From Novosphingobium sp. PC22D (GTDB taxonomy: Bacteria > Pseudomonadota > Alphaproteobacteria > Sphingomonadales > Sphingomonadaceae): a stretch of 64,000 nucleotides of DNA. The stretch lies in NCBI RefSeq assembly GCF_002556635.1, contig NZ_MWMO01000003.1, forward strand, positions 124,001-188,000, given 5' to 3'. Made by a program: the position numbers and the translations under genes. Shown here piece by piece: positions 17,305-27,373 of this stretch. The notes under the pieces are model-generated. The model was not told the DNA's origin and did not search any database. It saw nothing but the letters and a program-made list of their open reading frames with translations. How positions within the stretch are numbered: position 1 is the first letter of the stretch; every line of letters starts with the position of its first letter.

Positions 17305-18837
17305 ATGAACAGGGGCACTTTCGCGATCCGGGCCGCTCTTGCCGCGCTCTGCTGCGCGGCGACGGCGCTCGTGCCCGGCGCGCGGGCCGCGCCTTCCCGT
17401 CTCGAGAGCGAAATCGAGCAGCGATTGCGTGCGCATATCGACATGCTGGCGAGCGATGCGTTCGAGGGCCGCGAGCCGGGCACCGAGGGCGAGGCAAAGA
17501 CGCTGCGCTACCTCGGCCGCGAATGGTTCGATATCGGTCTCGTGTCGGGAACGAATGATCCGGGCCACGAATGGTTTGCGCCCGTCACGCTGGTTGCGCG
17601 CGAACCGGCGAGTTCGACCGCGCAGTTCCGCCGCGCTCGTCGGCCCGTCTACGTCGATCCCGAAGGCGTGCTGATGCTCACTTCGGGCAAGCGCAGCCTG
17701 GTGCGCGATGCGCCGCTGCTGTTCGTGGGCAAGGCGCAGGATGTCGATTTTACACGCGCCGAACTCGCCGGGCGCGTCGCGGTTCTGCTCGATGGCGACG
17801 TCGAGGGCGGCGCGCGACAGAACGCACTGCTGGGGCAGGGGGCCTCGGCGGTGCTGACGGTGCTCGACGGCGAGCGCACGCTGGAGGAAGTCGCGGCCCG
17901 GCGCCGCAGGTCGGGCTACGCGCTCGCCGACGACAGCCTCGGCGGCGATCTCGAGGGATTCGTCACGCGCGAGGCGATGGTAGCGCTGCTCAAGGGATCG
18001 AAGCATTCGCTCGACGGACTCGAACGGCTTGCGGCGGAGCCCGGTTTCACGCCGCTCGCGCTCGACATTACCGCCTCGCTCGAGGCGACCACGAGCGAGA
18101 CCACGATCCGCACGCACAATCTGATCGGCAAGATCCCGGGCCGTCGCAGCGGTGCCGGCGCGGTCCTGTTCGTCGCCCATTGGGACCACTTCGGCAATTG
18201 CGGCGAGGAAACGGCCGAGGACCGGATCTGCAACGGCGCGATCGACAATGCCAGCGGCGTCGCCGCGCTGACCGAGATCGCGCGGCTGCTGGTGCGCGGC
18301 AAGGAGCCCGACCGCGACATCTATTTCCTCGCCACGACCGCCGAGGAACTCGGATTGCTGGGCGCGCATGCCTTCGCCGAGAACCCGCCGCTGCCGCTCG
18401 ACCAGATCGTCGCCGCCTTCAACATCGATTCGGTCGCGATCGCGCCCGCCGGGACGCCCGTCGCCATCGTCGGGCGCGGCATGACCGCGCTCGATCCGCT
18501 GGTCGAGAAGGTCGCCCGGCGCGAGCACATCAAGGTGGTGCCCGGCGACGAGGCCAACGAATACGTCAAGCGGCAGGACGGCTGGGCCATGCTCAAGCAC
18601 GATATCCCCACGGTCATGGTAACGACCGCCTATGGCGAGATCGCGTTGATGCGGGCCTTCTTCGATGGTGATTACCATCGGCCGAGCGACGACCTGTCGC
18701 ATCCGCTCGAATTGGGCGGCGCGGTCCGGGACGTGCGGCTGGGGGTCGCGCTCGGCCGCTGGTTCGCCGATGTCGAGCGGGTTCCGGGGCCGGTTCCGCC
18801 CGAGGGAAAGGCACCGCCGTCCCCGCAAGGGAACTGA
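17305..18837 (+). CDS. Exported M28-family zinc peptidase
   Basis: Predicted secreted aminopeptidase of 510 residues. Signal peptide residues 1-31 end at GARAAP. A PA-type insertion (about 115-215) precedes the peptidase core. The dinuclear zinc ligands are all visible: His292-X-Asp294 in VAHWDHFG, Asp in GAIDNASG, the catalytic Glu-Glu of TAEELGLLG, Asp in FNIDSVAI, and His in DYHRPSDD. The GTGAGG before the ATG at 17305 supports that start; an ATG 16 codons upstream is not in front of a signal peptide. It is divergent from the YpfJ-type metallopeptidase with 156 bp between them, so two envelope peptidases share a promoter region. Confidence 0.88.
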   Translation: MNRGTFAIRAALAALCCAATALVPGARAAPSRLESEIEQRLRAHIDMLASDAFEGREPGTEGEAKTLRYLGREWFDIGLVSGTNDPGHEWFAPVTLVAREPASSTAQFRRARRPVYVDPEGVLMLTSGKRSLVRDAPLLFVGKAQDVDFTRAELAGRVAVLLDGDVEGGARQNALLGQGASAVLTVLDGERTLEEVAARRRRSGYALADDSLGGDLEGFVTREAMVALLKGSKHSLDGLERLAAEPGFTPLALDITASLEATTSETTIRTHNLIGKIPGRRSGAGAVLFVAHWDHFGNCGEETAEDRICNGAIDNASGVAALTEIARLLVRGKEPDRDIYFLATTAEELGLLGAHAFAENPPLPLDQIVAAFNIDSVAIAPAGTPVAIVGRGMTALDPLVEKVARREHIKVVPGDEANEYVKRQDGWAMLKHDIPTVMVTTAYGEIALMRAFFDGDYHRPSDDLSHPLELGGAVRDVRLGVALGRWFADVERVPGPVPPEGKAPPSPQGN

Positions 18838-18845
18838 CCCCCTAG

Positions 18846-20369
<1,524 letters not shown>

Positions 20370-20372
20370 GCC

Positions 20373-21548
20373 ATGACTCCCGCCGCGCGGGTCCAGGCCG
20401 CGATCGAGATCGTCGACCTCGTGGTCGAAGCGGCGCGCGGCAACGGTCCGCCCGCCGACCGCATCGTCGCCGACTGGTTCCGCACGCGCCGTTTCGCCGG
20501 AAGCAAAGACCGTCGCGCGGTGCGCGAACTGGTCTACCGCGCGATCCGCGCGAGCGGCGACGTGCCGCCGCACGGGCGCGCGGCGATGCTGCGGCTCGCC
20601 GAAGATGACGAGACGCTCGCGTTTCTGTTCGACGGCTCGACCCACGGGCCGCAGCCGATCACGCCGGGCGAGCCGATCGCGGCGGGCGGCATCGCGCCGC
20701 CCTGGCTCGAGGCGCGGCTCGCCGATAGCGGCATCGAGGGCGACGAGGCGCGCGCGCTGATCGGGCGGGCGCCGCTCGACGTGCGGATCAATCCGCTACG
20801 CGCCGGGCTCGCCGATCCGCCCGAGGGCGGCAGCCCGCTCGCCTTGACGCAGGGCCTGCGCTATCCGTCCGGCACCCGGATCGAGGATAGCGAAGCCTAT
20901 CGGCTGGGCGCGATCGAGGTGCAGGACGCCGGTTCGCAGCTCGCCTGCGCGATGGTCGGCGCGAGGCCGGGCGATCTGGCGATCGACTTGTGCGCCGGGG
21001 CAGGGGGCAAGACGCTCGCGCTGGCCGCTGCAGTCGGTCCGCAGGGCAAGGTCGTGGCTTGCGACACCGATCGCCAGCGCCTCTCGCGGTTGGGACCGCG
21101 CGCGGAGCGGGCGGGCGCATGGGACTGGATCGAGACCGTGTTGCTCGATCCGGGCCGCGAGGTCGAGGCGCTGGGTGCCTGGCAGGGCAAGGCCGACGCG
21201 GTGATCGTCGATGCGCCCTGTTCGGGCACGGGCACCTGGCGGCGCAACCCCGAGGCGCGCTGGCGGCTGACGGCGAAGCAGCTCGACCAGTACGCGGCGC
21301 TGCAAGCGCGCCTGCTCGACATCGCCGCGACGCTCGTGCGTCCCGGAGGCGCGCTGACCTACGTCACCTGTTCGCTGCTCGATGTCGAAGGCGCGCGGCA
21401 GGCCGACACGTTCCTCGCGCGCCATCCGCAATGGCAAGCGGCGCCGCGCGAAATCGGCGCGGGAACGGCGCGGGGCGCGGGCCTGCGCCTCTCACCCGGC
21501 CGCGACCAGACCGACGGCTTTTTCATCGCGCGTTTCGGTTTGCTGTGA
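20373..21548 (+). CDS. RsmB/NOP-family rRNA (cytosine-5) methyltransferase
   Basis: SAM-dependent m5C RNA methyltransferase of 391 residues. The C-terminal Rossmann domain shows the SAM motif DLCAGAGGKTLALA, the motif-IV Cys283 in DAPCSGTG and the catalytic Cys333 in YVTCSLLD. The N-terminal region (about 1-140) is helical and only weakly like the NusB-type domain of RsmB. The gene starts 3 nt after guaB stops. RsmB acts on 16S rRNA C967 in E. coli, but the sequence does not prove the same target here. Confidence 0.88.
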   Translation: MTPAARVQAAIEIVDLVVEAARGNGPPADRIVADWFRTRRFAGSKDRRAVRELVYRAIRASGDVPPHGRAAMLRLAEDDETLAFLFDGSTHGPQPITPGEPIAAGGIAPPWLEARLADSGIEGDEARALIGRAPLDVRINPLRAGLADPPEGGSPLALTQGLRYPSGTRIEDSEAYRLGAIEVQDAGSQLACAMVGARPGDLAIDLCAGAGGKTLALAAAVGPQGKVVACDTDRQRLSRLGPRAERAGAWDWIETVLLDPGREVEALGAWQGKADAVIVDAPCSGTGTWRRNPEARWRLTAKQLDQYAALQARLLDIAATLVRPGGALTYVTCSLLDVEGARQADTFLARHPQWQAAPREIGAGTARGAGLRLSPGRDQTDGFFIARFGLL

Positions 21549-21599
21549 TAGCTTGAGCGCATCATGACCAAGACCATGCTCTCGGCCAAGGATTTCTTG

Positions 21600-22106
21600 A
21601 TGCGTTACACCCCCCTAGCCCTTGCTCTTTCTCTCGTCGCCGCCGCCAGTTCCAGCGTTCTCCATTCCTCTCCTTCAGACCAGTTGGGCCCCCGCGCCGA
21701 GGCTCTCGTCGAAGCGAGCCAGGCGCAGATCGCCGCGGGGAACGTGAACGAGGCGATCGGCTCGCTCGAATCGGCGCTGACGCTGCAACCGGCCAATGTC
21801 GAGGTGCTGCTGGCGCTGGCTTCGGCCAACCGGCTGAACGGCATGCAGGGCAAGGCGCTGCACTACTACCGCGAGGCGCTGCAAGGCGATCCGCGCAATC
21901 TCGCCGCGATCGCGGGCGAGGGCGAGGCGCTGGCCGAGAAAGGCGCGACCGAGAAGGCGAGCCGCAACCTCGCGCGGCTCAAGGGCCTGTGCGGCGACGA
22001 TTGCAGCGAGACCCGCCAGCTCTCCGCCGCGATCCAGCGCGGCCCCGCCAAGCGCATGGTTTCGGCCGAGGCAGTGACGCCCAAGCCGGTCGTCCAGGAG
22101 AACTGA
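21600..22106 (+). CDS. Exported TPR-repeat protein
   Basis: Protein of 168 residues with an N-terminal signal-like segment (MRYTPLALALSLVAAASSS) and two to three tetratricopeptide repeats at about 35-115 (AGNVNEAIGSLESALTLQP, ALHYYREALQGDPRN). A C-terminal pair of Cys in LCGDDCSE may form a disulfide. I prefer the ATG at 21600, which has AAGGA 7 nt upstream and begins the signal segment; an ATG at 21564 is possible. TPR proteins of this size usually scaffold envelope complexes. No partner is evident. Confidence 0.75.
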   Translation: MRYTPLALALSLVAAASSSVLHSSPSDQLGPRAEALVEASQAQIAAGNVNEAIGSLESALTLQPANVEVLLALASANRLNGMQGKALHYYREALQGDPRNLAAIAGEGEALAEKGATEKASRNLARLKGLCGDDCSETRQLSAAIQRGPAKRMVSAEAVTPKPVVQEN

Positions 22107-22156
22107 GCGCCCGCGCAGCGGATGCGGATCGCCACGCGGCTGACCGGGGCTTCGCC

Positions 22157-22639
22157 TCAGATCAGCGCGCGGAATTCCTCGAGCACGGTGCGGTAGACGC
22201 GCTTCTTGAAAGGCACGATCAGGTCGGGCAGCAGATCGGGCTCGACCCACCGGAAATCGCAGAACTCGGGCGGATTGTGCGCCTTGAGGTTGATATCGTC
22301 GTCGGTTCCCACGAAACGGCCGAGGAACCACGCCTGGCGCTGCCCGCGATACTTGCCGCCCCACAGCTTGCCCATCAGCTCTTCGGGCAGGTCGTAGAGC
22401 AATTCCTCGCGGGTCTGCGAGATGAACTGGACGTTCGACGCGACGACGCCGGTCTCTTCCCACAGCTCGCGCAGCGCCGCATCGCGCAGATCTTCGCCCT
22501 CGTCGACGCCGCCTTGCGGCATCTGCCACCAGTCGCCTTCGCGATTGTCGATTCGCTTGCCGACAAAGGCCTTGCCCGAATGATTCACGAGCATGACCCC
22601 GACGCAAGGCCGGTACGGAAGTTGGGAAGAATCGCTCAT
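22157..22639 (-). CDS. rppH: RNA pyrophosphohydrolase RppH
   Basis: Nudix hydrolase of 160 residues that removes pyrophosphate from the 5' end of mRNA and so triggers decay. The Nudix box is complete at 43-65 (GGVDEGEDLRDAALRELWEE, then TGV), and the RppH-typical YRPCVGVMLVN start and WWQMPQGG phrase are present. It diverges from korA across a 242-bp gap. A minus-strand TTGACC lies about 38 nt before the ATG and may be its -35 box. Confidence 0.92.
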   Translation of the reverse strand: MSDSSQLPYRPCVGVMLVNHSGKAFVGKRIDNREGDWWQMPQGGVDEGEDLRDAALRELWEETGVVASNVQFISQTREELLYDLPEELMGKLWGGKYRGQRQAWFLGRFVGTDDDINLKAHNPPEFCDFRWVEPDLLPDLIVPFKKRVYRTVLEEFRALI

Positions 22640-22881
22640 GCCTCTGCAAAAATCCAGCGGGACTGTGAGGTCAAGGGCGATTGGGTCGATGGTGGTCCGA
22701 GCCGATTCCGGTTCATGTCCGCCAGAATGGCCGAAGCCGACGCCCTTGACTAGCCGGATTTATCGGCTTCATTCGAGCCATCGCTTTGCGCCTTGAGAGA
22801 TTTTCTAGGTTGCTTCGCACCTTGATCGGAATAGGGCACGCTCCGACATAGGAAGGGCCAGGCGGCCACGAAGGATTGAGA

Positions 22882-24837
22882 ATGGCAACGATTTCAGCCG
22901 AAAGAGACGCTGCGGCGAAGACCGGTACGGCATCGCCCGAAGCGGTGGTCGTGCGCTTCGCCGGCGATTCCGGCGACGGCATGCAACTCACCGGCGGGCA
23001 GTTCACGCTCTCCACTGCGCTGGCGGGCAACGATCTCGCCACTTTCCCCGATTTCCCCGCGGAGATCCGCGCGCCGCAAGGCACGCTGTTCGGCGTCTCG
23101 GCGTTCCAGATCAATTTCGGATCGAGTGAGATCACGACGGCGGGTGACGCGCCCGACGTGCTGGTGGCGATGAATCCGGCCGCGCTCAAGACCAACGTCC
23201 AGGCGCTCAAGCCCGGCGGTCTGGTGATCGCCGACACCGGCGAGTTCACCAAGCGTAATCTCGAAAAGGCCAAGTACGAGGCGAACCCGATCGAAGACGG
23301 CAGCCTCGCCAAGTGGGACGTACTCGCCTTCGACATCAGCGCGCTGACGCTCGAATCGGTCAAGGAATTCGGCCTCGGCAACAAGGAGGCGCTACGCTGC
23401 AAGAACATGTGGACGCTGGGTCTGGCGCTCTGGATGTTCGACCGTGACCGCACGCCGCTGATCGACTGGCTGCGCACCAAGTTCGCCAAGAACCCGATCC
23501 TCGCCGATGCCAACATCGCGGCGCTCAACGCCGGCCATGCCTATGGCGAAACCGCCGAGATCTCCGGCCCGCTCAGGAAGCTCCACGTCGATCCGGTGCC
23601 GGCCGAAGCCGGGCTCTACCGCACCATTACCGGCGCGGAAGCGGTGTCGCTGGGCCTCGTCGCGGGCGCGCAGCTCGCGGGGCTGCCGATGTTCTTCGGC
23701 GGCTATCCGATCACGCCCGCCTCGGCGATCCTGCACAATCTGGTGAAGATGAAGGAGTTCGGCGTCACCACCTTCCAGGCCGAGGACGAGATCGCCGCGA
23801 TCTGCGCCGCGATCGGCGCGTCCTACGCCGGAAGCCTTGGCGTGACGTCATCGTCGGGGCCGGGTATCGCGCTCAAGGGCGAGGCGATGGGCCTCGCGGT
23901 GATGACCGAACTGCCGCTTGTGATCGTCAATTCGCAGCGCGGCGGACCTTCCACCGGCCTGCCGACCAAGACCGAGCAGTCCGATCTCTATCAGGCGGTC
24001 TACGGCCGCAACGGCGATGCCTCGCTGCCGGTCGTCGCCGCGCGCTCGCCCGCCGACGCCTTCGAATGCGCGATCGAGGCCTGCCGCATCGCAACACAGT
24101 TCATGACCCCGGTCATGCTGCTGACCGACGGCTACATCGGCAATGCCGCCGAGCCCTGGAAGGTGCCCGATCCCGCGAGCTACAAGCCGTTCCCCGTTAC
24201 GTTCCTCGAGGAAGCCAACGGGCCCGACGGCAAGCCGCTTCCCTACAAGCGCGACGCGCGCGGCGTGCGGCCGTGGATCAAGCCCGGCACGCCGGGCCTG
24301 ATGCACCGCATCGGCGGCATCGAGAAGGGCATCGACACCGGCAATATCGATTACGCCCCCAACGTCCACCAGACGCAGACCGATGCCCGCAAGGCCAAGG
24401 TCGATGGCGTCGCACAAGGCATTCCCGCGCAGGACGTATGCCTCGGCGACGAGACCGGCCGCCTGGCGGTGGTTGGCTGGGGTTCGACTTACGGGCCGAT
24501 CAATCAGGCCGTGCGCCGCGCGCGCCGCAAGGGGATGAGCGTCAGCCACATCCACGTGCGTCACGTCTGGCCGCTGCCCGCGAACCTCGGCGATCTGCTC
24601 GCCGGTTTCGACAAGGTGCTGGTGCCCGAGATGAACACCGGCCAGTTCAAGACGGTGCTGCGCGACCAGTTCTTGGTCGATGCAGTGCCGCTCAACAAGA
24701 CCAGCGGCCAGCCTTTCGCCATCGCCGAGATCGAGCATGCCATCGGCACGTTCTTCGATGGCATCCCCGGCCACGACGAGGGCGAAGTCCCCGTCAACGA
24801 CACCCAGCTTCCGAGCCCCGAGGGCAAGCAGAATTAG
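22882..24837 (+). CDS. korA: 2-oxoacid:ferredoxin oxidoreductase, fused gamma-alpha subunit (KorA type)
   Basis: Large subunit of a CoA-dependent 2-oxoacid (probably 2-oxoglutarate):ferredoxin oxidoreductase, 651 residues. The N-terminal 200 residues are the gamma domain (VRFAGDSGDGMQLTGG, FPDFPAEIRAPQGT). The alpha domain starts near 250 with GGYPITPASAILH and contains the KGEAMGLAVMTELPLVIVN pyrimidine-domain segment. The ATG at 22882 has AAGGA 6 nt upstream. korB, the TPP subunit, should follow directly, but a small unrelated gene lies between. In an aerobic sphingomonad this enzyme would parallel the 2-oxoglutarate dehydrogenase of the TCA cycle. Confidence 0.92.
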   Translation: MATISAERDAAAKTGTASPEAVVVRFAGDSGDGMQLTGGQFTLSTALAGNDLATFPDFPAEIRAPQGTLFGVSAFQINFGSSEITTAGDAPDVLVAMNPAALKTNVQALKPGGLVIADTGEFTKRNLEKAKYEANPIEDGSLAKWDVLAFDISALTLESVKEFGLGNKEALRCKNMWTLGLALWMFDRDRTPLIDWLRTKFAKNPILADANIAALNAGHAYGETAEISGPLRKLHVDPVPAEAGLYRTITGAEAVSLGLVAGAQLAGLPMFFGGYPITPASAILHNLVKMKEFGVTTFQAEDEIAAICAAIGASYAGSLGVTSSSGPGIALKGEAMGLAVMTELPLVIVNSQRGGPSTGLPTKTEQSDLYQAVYGRNGDASLPVVAARSPADAFECAIEACRIATQFMTPVMLLTDGYIGNAAEPWKVPDPASYKPFPVTFLEEANGPDGKPLPYKRDARGVRPWIKPGTPGLMHRIGGIEKGIDTGNIDYAPNVHQTQTDARKAKVDGVAQGIPAQDVCLGDETGRLAVVGWGSTYGPINQAVRRARRKGMSVSHIHVRHVWPLPANLGDLLAGFDKVLVPEMNTGQFKTVLRDQFLVDAVPLNKTSGQPFAIAEIEHAIGTFFDGIPGHDEGEVPVNDTQLPSPEGKQN

Positions 24838-24838
24838 A

Positions 24839-25177
24839 GTGGCAAAGAAAAAGGCAATCGGAGAGCGGGGGTCGTGGTTCGCTAGCGTTGACGACGAGCG
24901 ATTGCCATGCGTTCACCGGCACTGGATGCAATGTTTTGAATATTGCGATCCGGGCTACATTGAAGGCAGTGAAAAGTGGTCCGAATTTGTTTCAGCCATT
25001 GAGCGGTGCAAGCGTGTGATCCTCACAAACGACAAACCGATCGCGGCACCTTCCGAAAAAGCCGGCGTCACGTTCGAGCGCTTGGGATATATCGCAGTCT
25101 TTGCAGTGGACGACGTAATCGTGGACGACAGCGGCCTGAAATTTCGGCTCTCCGAACGCATCTGCGATTTGATATAG
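24839..25177 (+). CDS. Small protein of unknown function inserted between korA and korB
   Basis: A 112-residue frame beginning with GTG one base after the korA stop and ending 13 nt before korB. Its base composition is clearly different from both neighbours: many A/T third positions (for example AAAGAAAAAGGC, GGATATATCGCA) in an otherwise very GC-rich operon. The product is mixed alpha/beta with phrases DDERLPCVHRHW, KWSEFVSAIERC, RVILTNDK and GYIAVFAVDDVIVDD, and five cysteines. It has no signal peptide or membrane span. I do not recognise a characterised family. Its position and composition suggest later acquisition without breaking kor transcription. Confidence 0.65.
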   Translation: MAKKKAIGERGSWFASVDDERLPCVHRHWMQCFEYCDPGYIEGSEKWSEFVSAIERCKRVILTNDKPIAAPSEKAGVTFERLGYIAVFAVDDVIVDDSGLKFRLSERICDLI

Positions 25178-25190
25178 TTAGGGCGTAAAA

Positions 25191-26261
25191 ATGAACGACA
25201 TGACCCCCATCGAAACCACGCTCAAGGACTGGGAAACCGACCAGGAAGTGCGCTGGTGCCCGGGCTGCGGTGACTACGCGATCCTCAAGGCGGTGCAGCG
25301 CACTCTGCCGATGATCGGCGCGGACCCCAAGAACACCGTGTTCGTTTCGGGCATCGGCTGTTCGAGCCGCTTTCCCTACTACGTCGAGAGCTATGGCTTC
25401 CACACCATCCACGGGCGCGCGCCGACCTTCGCGACCGGCATGAAGCTCGCCAATCCCGAGCTCGACGTCTGGCTGGTGACCGGCGACGGCGACGGCATGT
25501 CGATCGGCGGCAATCATACGATGCACGTGCTGCGCCGTAATCTCGATTGCCAGATCATGCTGTTCAACAACGAGATCTACGGCCTTACCAAGGGCCAGTT
25601 CTCGCCGACCAGCCGCCTCGGCACGCCGAGCCCGTCGAGCCCGCTCGGCTCGTTCGACCGTCCGGCGTCCCCGTGCGCCTTCGCGCTGGGATCGGGCGCG
25701 CGCTTCGTGGCGCGCGGCTTCGACGTTTCGAAAAAGCTTCCCGAGGTGCTCAAGGCCGCGCACGCGCACAAGGGCGCGGCCTTCATCGAGATCTTCCAGA
25801 ACTGCATCGTCTACAACAAGGACGTGTTCCACGATTTCGCCGCGCCGAAGGGCGCCGAGGACCAGCAGCTCTGGTGCGTCGACGGCGAGCCGCTGCTGTT
25901 CGGATCGGAAAAGTCGGGGGGCATCAAGGGTCTTTCGCTCGATTGCGAGACGCTGGCGCTCAAGGTCGTTGATGTCGCGCTCAAGGAAGACGGAACGCCG
26001 GACTGGCAGGCGGCGGGCGTCGCGGTCCACAACGTCAGGAACCGTGGCCTCGCGCATATGCTGGTCGAGCTTCCGTTCGGCCCGTTCCCGATGGCGCTGG
26101 GCGTACTCTACGACGATCCGCGCCCGACCTTCGAGGCCGCGATCGCCGAGGAGCGCGAGAAGGCCAGCGCGGGTAAGGTCGCCGATCTCGGCAAGCTGCT
26201 CGCCAAGGGGCAGACTTGGACGGTGACCGAAAAGGACGCGGACCACGGTCTGATGGACTGA
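25191..26261 (+). CDS. korB: 2-oxoacid:ferredoxin oxidoreductase, beta (TPP-binding) subunit
   Basis: Catalytic partner of KorA, 356 residues. The Cys-containing segment RWCPGCGDYAILKA and GIGCSSRFPYY are typical of KorB. The thiamine-diphosphate/Mg motif is GDGDGMSIGGNH, followed by NNEIYGLTKGQFSPTS. No separate ferredoxin-domain subunit is encoded nearby, as is usual for the two-subunit aerobic type. The start ATG is preceded by only a weak TAGGG, consistent with the upstream boundary having been rebuilt by the inserted gene. Confidence 0.93.
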   Translation: MNDMTPIETTLKDWETDQEVRWCPGCGDYAILKAVQRTLPMIGADPKNTVFVSGIGCSSRFPYYVESYGFHTIHGRAPTFATGMKLANPELDVWLVTGDGDGMSIGGNHTMHVLRRNLDCQIMLFNNEIYGLTKGQFSPTSRLGTPSPSSPLGSFDRPASPCAFALGSGARFVARGFDVSKKLPEVLKAAHAHKGAAFIEIFQNCIVYNKDVFHDFAAPKGAEDQQLWCVDGEPLLFGSEKSGGIKGLSLDCETLALKVVDVALKEDGTPDWQAAGVAVHNVRNRGLAHMLVELPFGPFPMALGVLYDDPRPTFEAAIAEEREKASAGKVADLGKLLAKGQTWTVTEKDADHGLMD

Positions 26262-26280
26262 GGCCGGACCCGACCGGCGG

Positions 26281-27252
26281 ATGGACAACGTAACGCACAG
26301 CCTTGCGGGCTGGGCGCTTGCCGAAACCGGGCTGAAGCGCCGTACCCGCAAGGGTCTGGCCGCGCTGGTGCTCGCGGCGAACATGCCCGACATCGACGTA
26401 TTCACCGGCTGGGTGCCGTGGATTCCGCTCGCCACCCATCGCGGCTTCACGCATGGCCTGCTCGGCGGCGTGGTGCTGATGCCGCCGCTACTGGCCGCAC
26501 TGCTCTGGCTGCTCGACCGCTGGCAGGCCTCGCGCGGCGCGTCGTTCAAGAGCGGGCTGCCGATGCACTTCGGCTGGCTCCTGGCGCTGAGTTATCTCGG
26601 CGCGCTGACGCATCCGTTGCTCGATTGGCAGAACACCTACGCGGTCCAGCTCATGTCGCCGTGGAACGCGCGCTGGTATCACAACGACGCGCTGTTCATC
26701 ATCGATCCGTGGATCTGGATCGTCTGGGGCGCGGCGATCTGGCTGGCGCGACGGCGCTGGTCGCGAGGGCTGGCGAGGCCCGGCGTTCCCGCCATCGCGG
26801 GGGTTGCCGCGGCGGTGGCCTACATCGCGCTCAACGGCGCGATCTCGCAGCTTGCCCGGAAAGCGCCCGCGCAGGGGGCCGGCGCCGCCGCACCTGCGAG
26901 CGTCTACGCCTCGCCCCCGCCGCTGGCTTTCTGGCGCCGCGAGGTGGTCTGGCGGGAGCGCGGCATGATCGGCCGGGGGCGCTACGATCCGTTGGTGAAC
27001 TTCGGGGCGCTCGCGCAGACCGATCCGCCCGAGCCGGACAACCTGTCCGATCCTCTCGTGCGCCGGGCGATGCATGCAAGTCCCGAGGTCGAGCGGTTCC
27101 TGCGCTGGTCGACGATGACCACCGCGCAGGTCGAGCGCGAACCGTGCCAGGCCTTCGTCACGTTCGGTGACGCGCGCTTTTCCGATCCGCGCACGCGCGG
27201 CGGCTTCACCCACGTCGCGCGCGTGCCGATCGAGAGGCCCGGCTGCCGCTAG
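26281..27252 (+). CDS. YdjM-like membrane-bound metal-dependent hydrolase
   Basis: Inner-membrane protein of 323 residues of the DUF457/YdjM group, annotated as LexA-binding or metal-dependent hydrolase. The motif residues are MDNVTHSLAGWALAE, NMPDIDVF, THRGFTHG and LGALTHPLLDW, where His and Asp are candidate metal ligands. About four to five hydrophobic helices lie between 60 and 185, and a soluble C-terminal domain follows. The gene begins 19 nt after korB. Its function in the cell is not established. Confidence 0.8.
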   Translation: MDNVTHSLAGWALAETGLKRRTRKGLAALVLAANMPDIDVFTGWVPWIPLATHRGFTHGLLGGVVLMPPLLAALLWLLDRWQASRGASFKSGLPMHFGWLLALSYLGALTHPLLDWQNTYAVQLMSPWNARWYHNDALFIIDPWIWIVWGAAIWLARRRWSRGLARPGVPAIAGVAAAVAYIALNGAISQLARKAPAQGAGAAAPASVYASPPPLAFWRREVVWRERGMIGRGRYDPLVNFGALAQTDPPEPDNLSDPLVRRAMHASPEVERFLRWSTMTTAQVEREPCQAFVTFGDARFSDPRTRGGFTHVARVPIERPGCR

Positions 27253-27273
27253 CCGCGAGAGCCCCTGGTGGCG

Positions 27274-27340
27274 GAGACGCACGTCTCGTATGCGCCAATC
27301 GGCGCTACAAGCGGACTTTCGGGAGATGACGACAAGTCCG
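27274..27340. terminator. Three consecutive inverted repeats between converging genes
   Basis: GAGACGCACGTCTC (27274-27287), GCGCC-AATC-GGCGC (27292-27305), and CGGACTT / AAGTCCG arms at 27312-27318 and 27334-27340. They fill the gap between two converging genes and could stop transcription from both sides. None has a long U-run. Confidence 0.4.
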
Positions 27341-27373
27341 TCGTTTGATCAACGGGAACAACAAGGCTGACTG

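Noticed and set aside
17149-18828. Extension of the YpfJ-type peptidase by about 560 codons
   Set aside because: The extension is antisense to the M28 peptidase. GTG at 17148 has a good ribosome-binding site and gives the family N-terminus.
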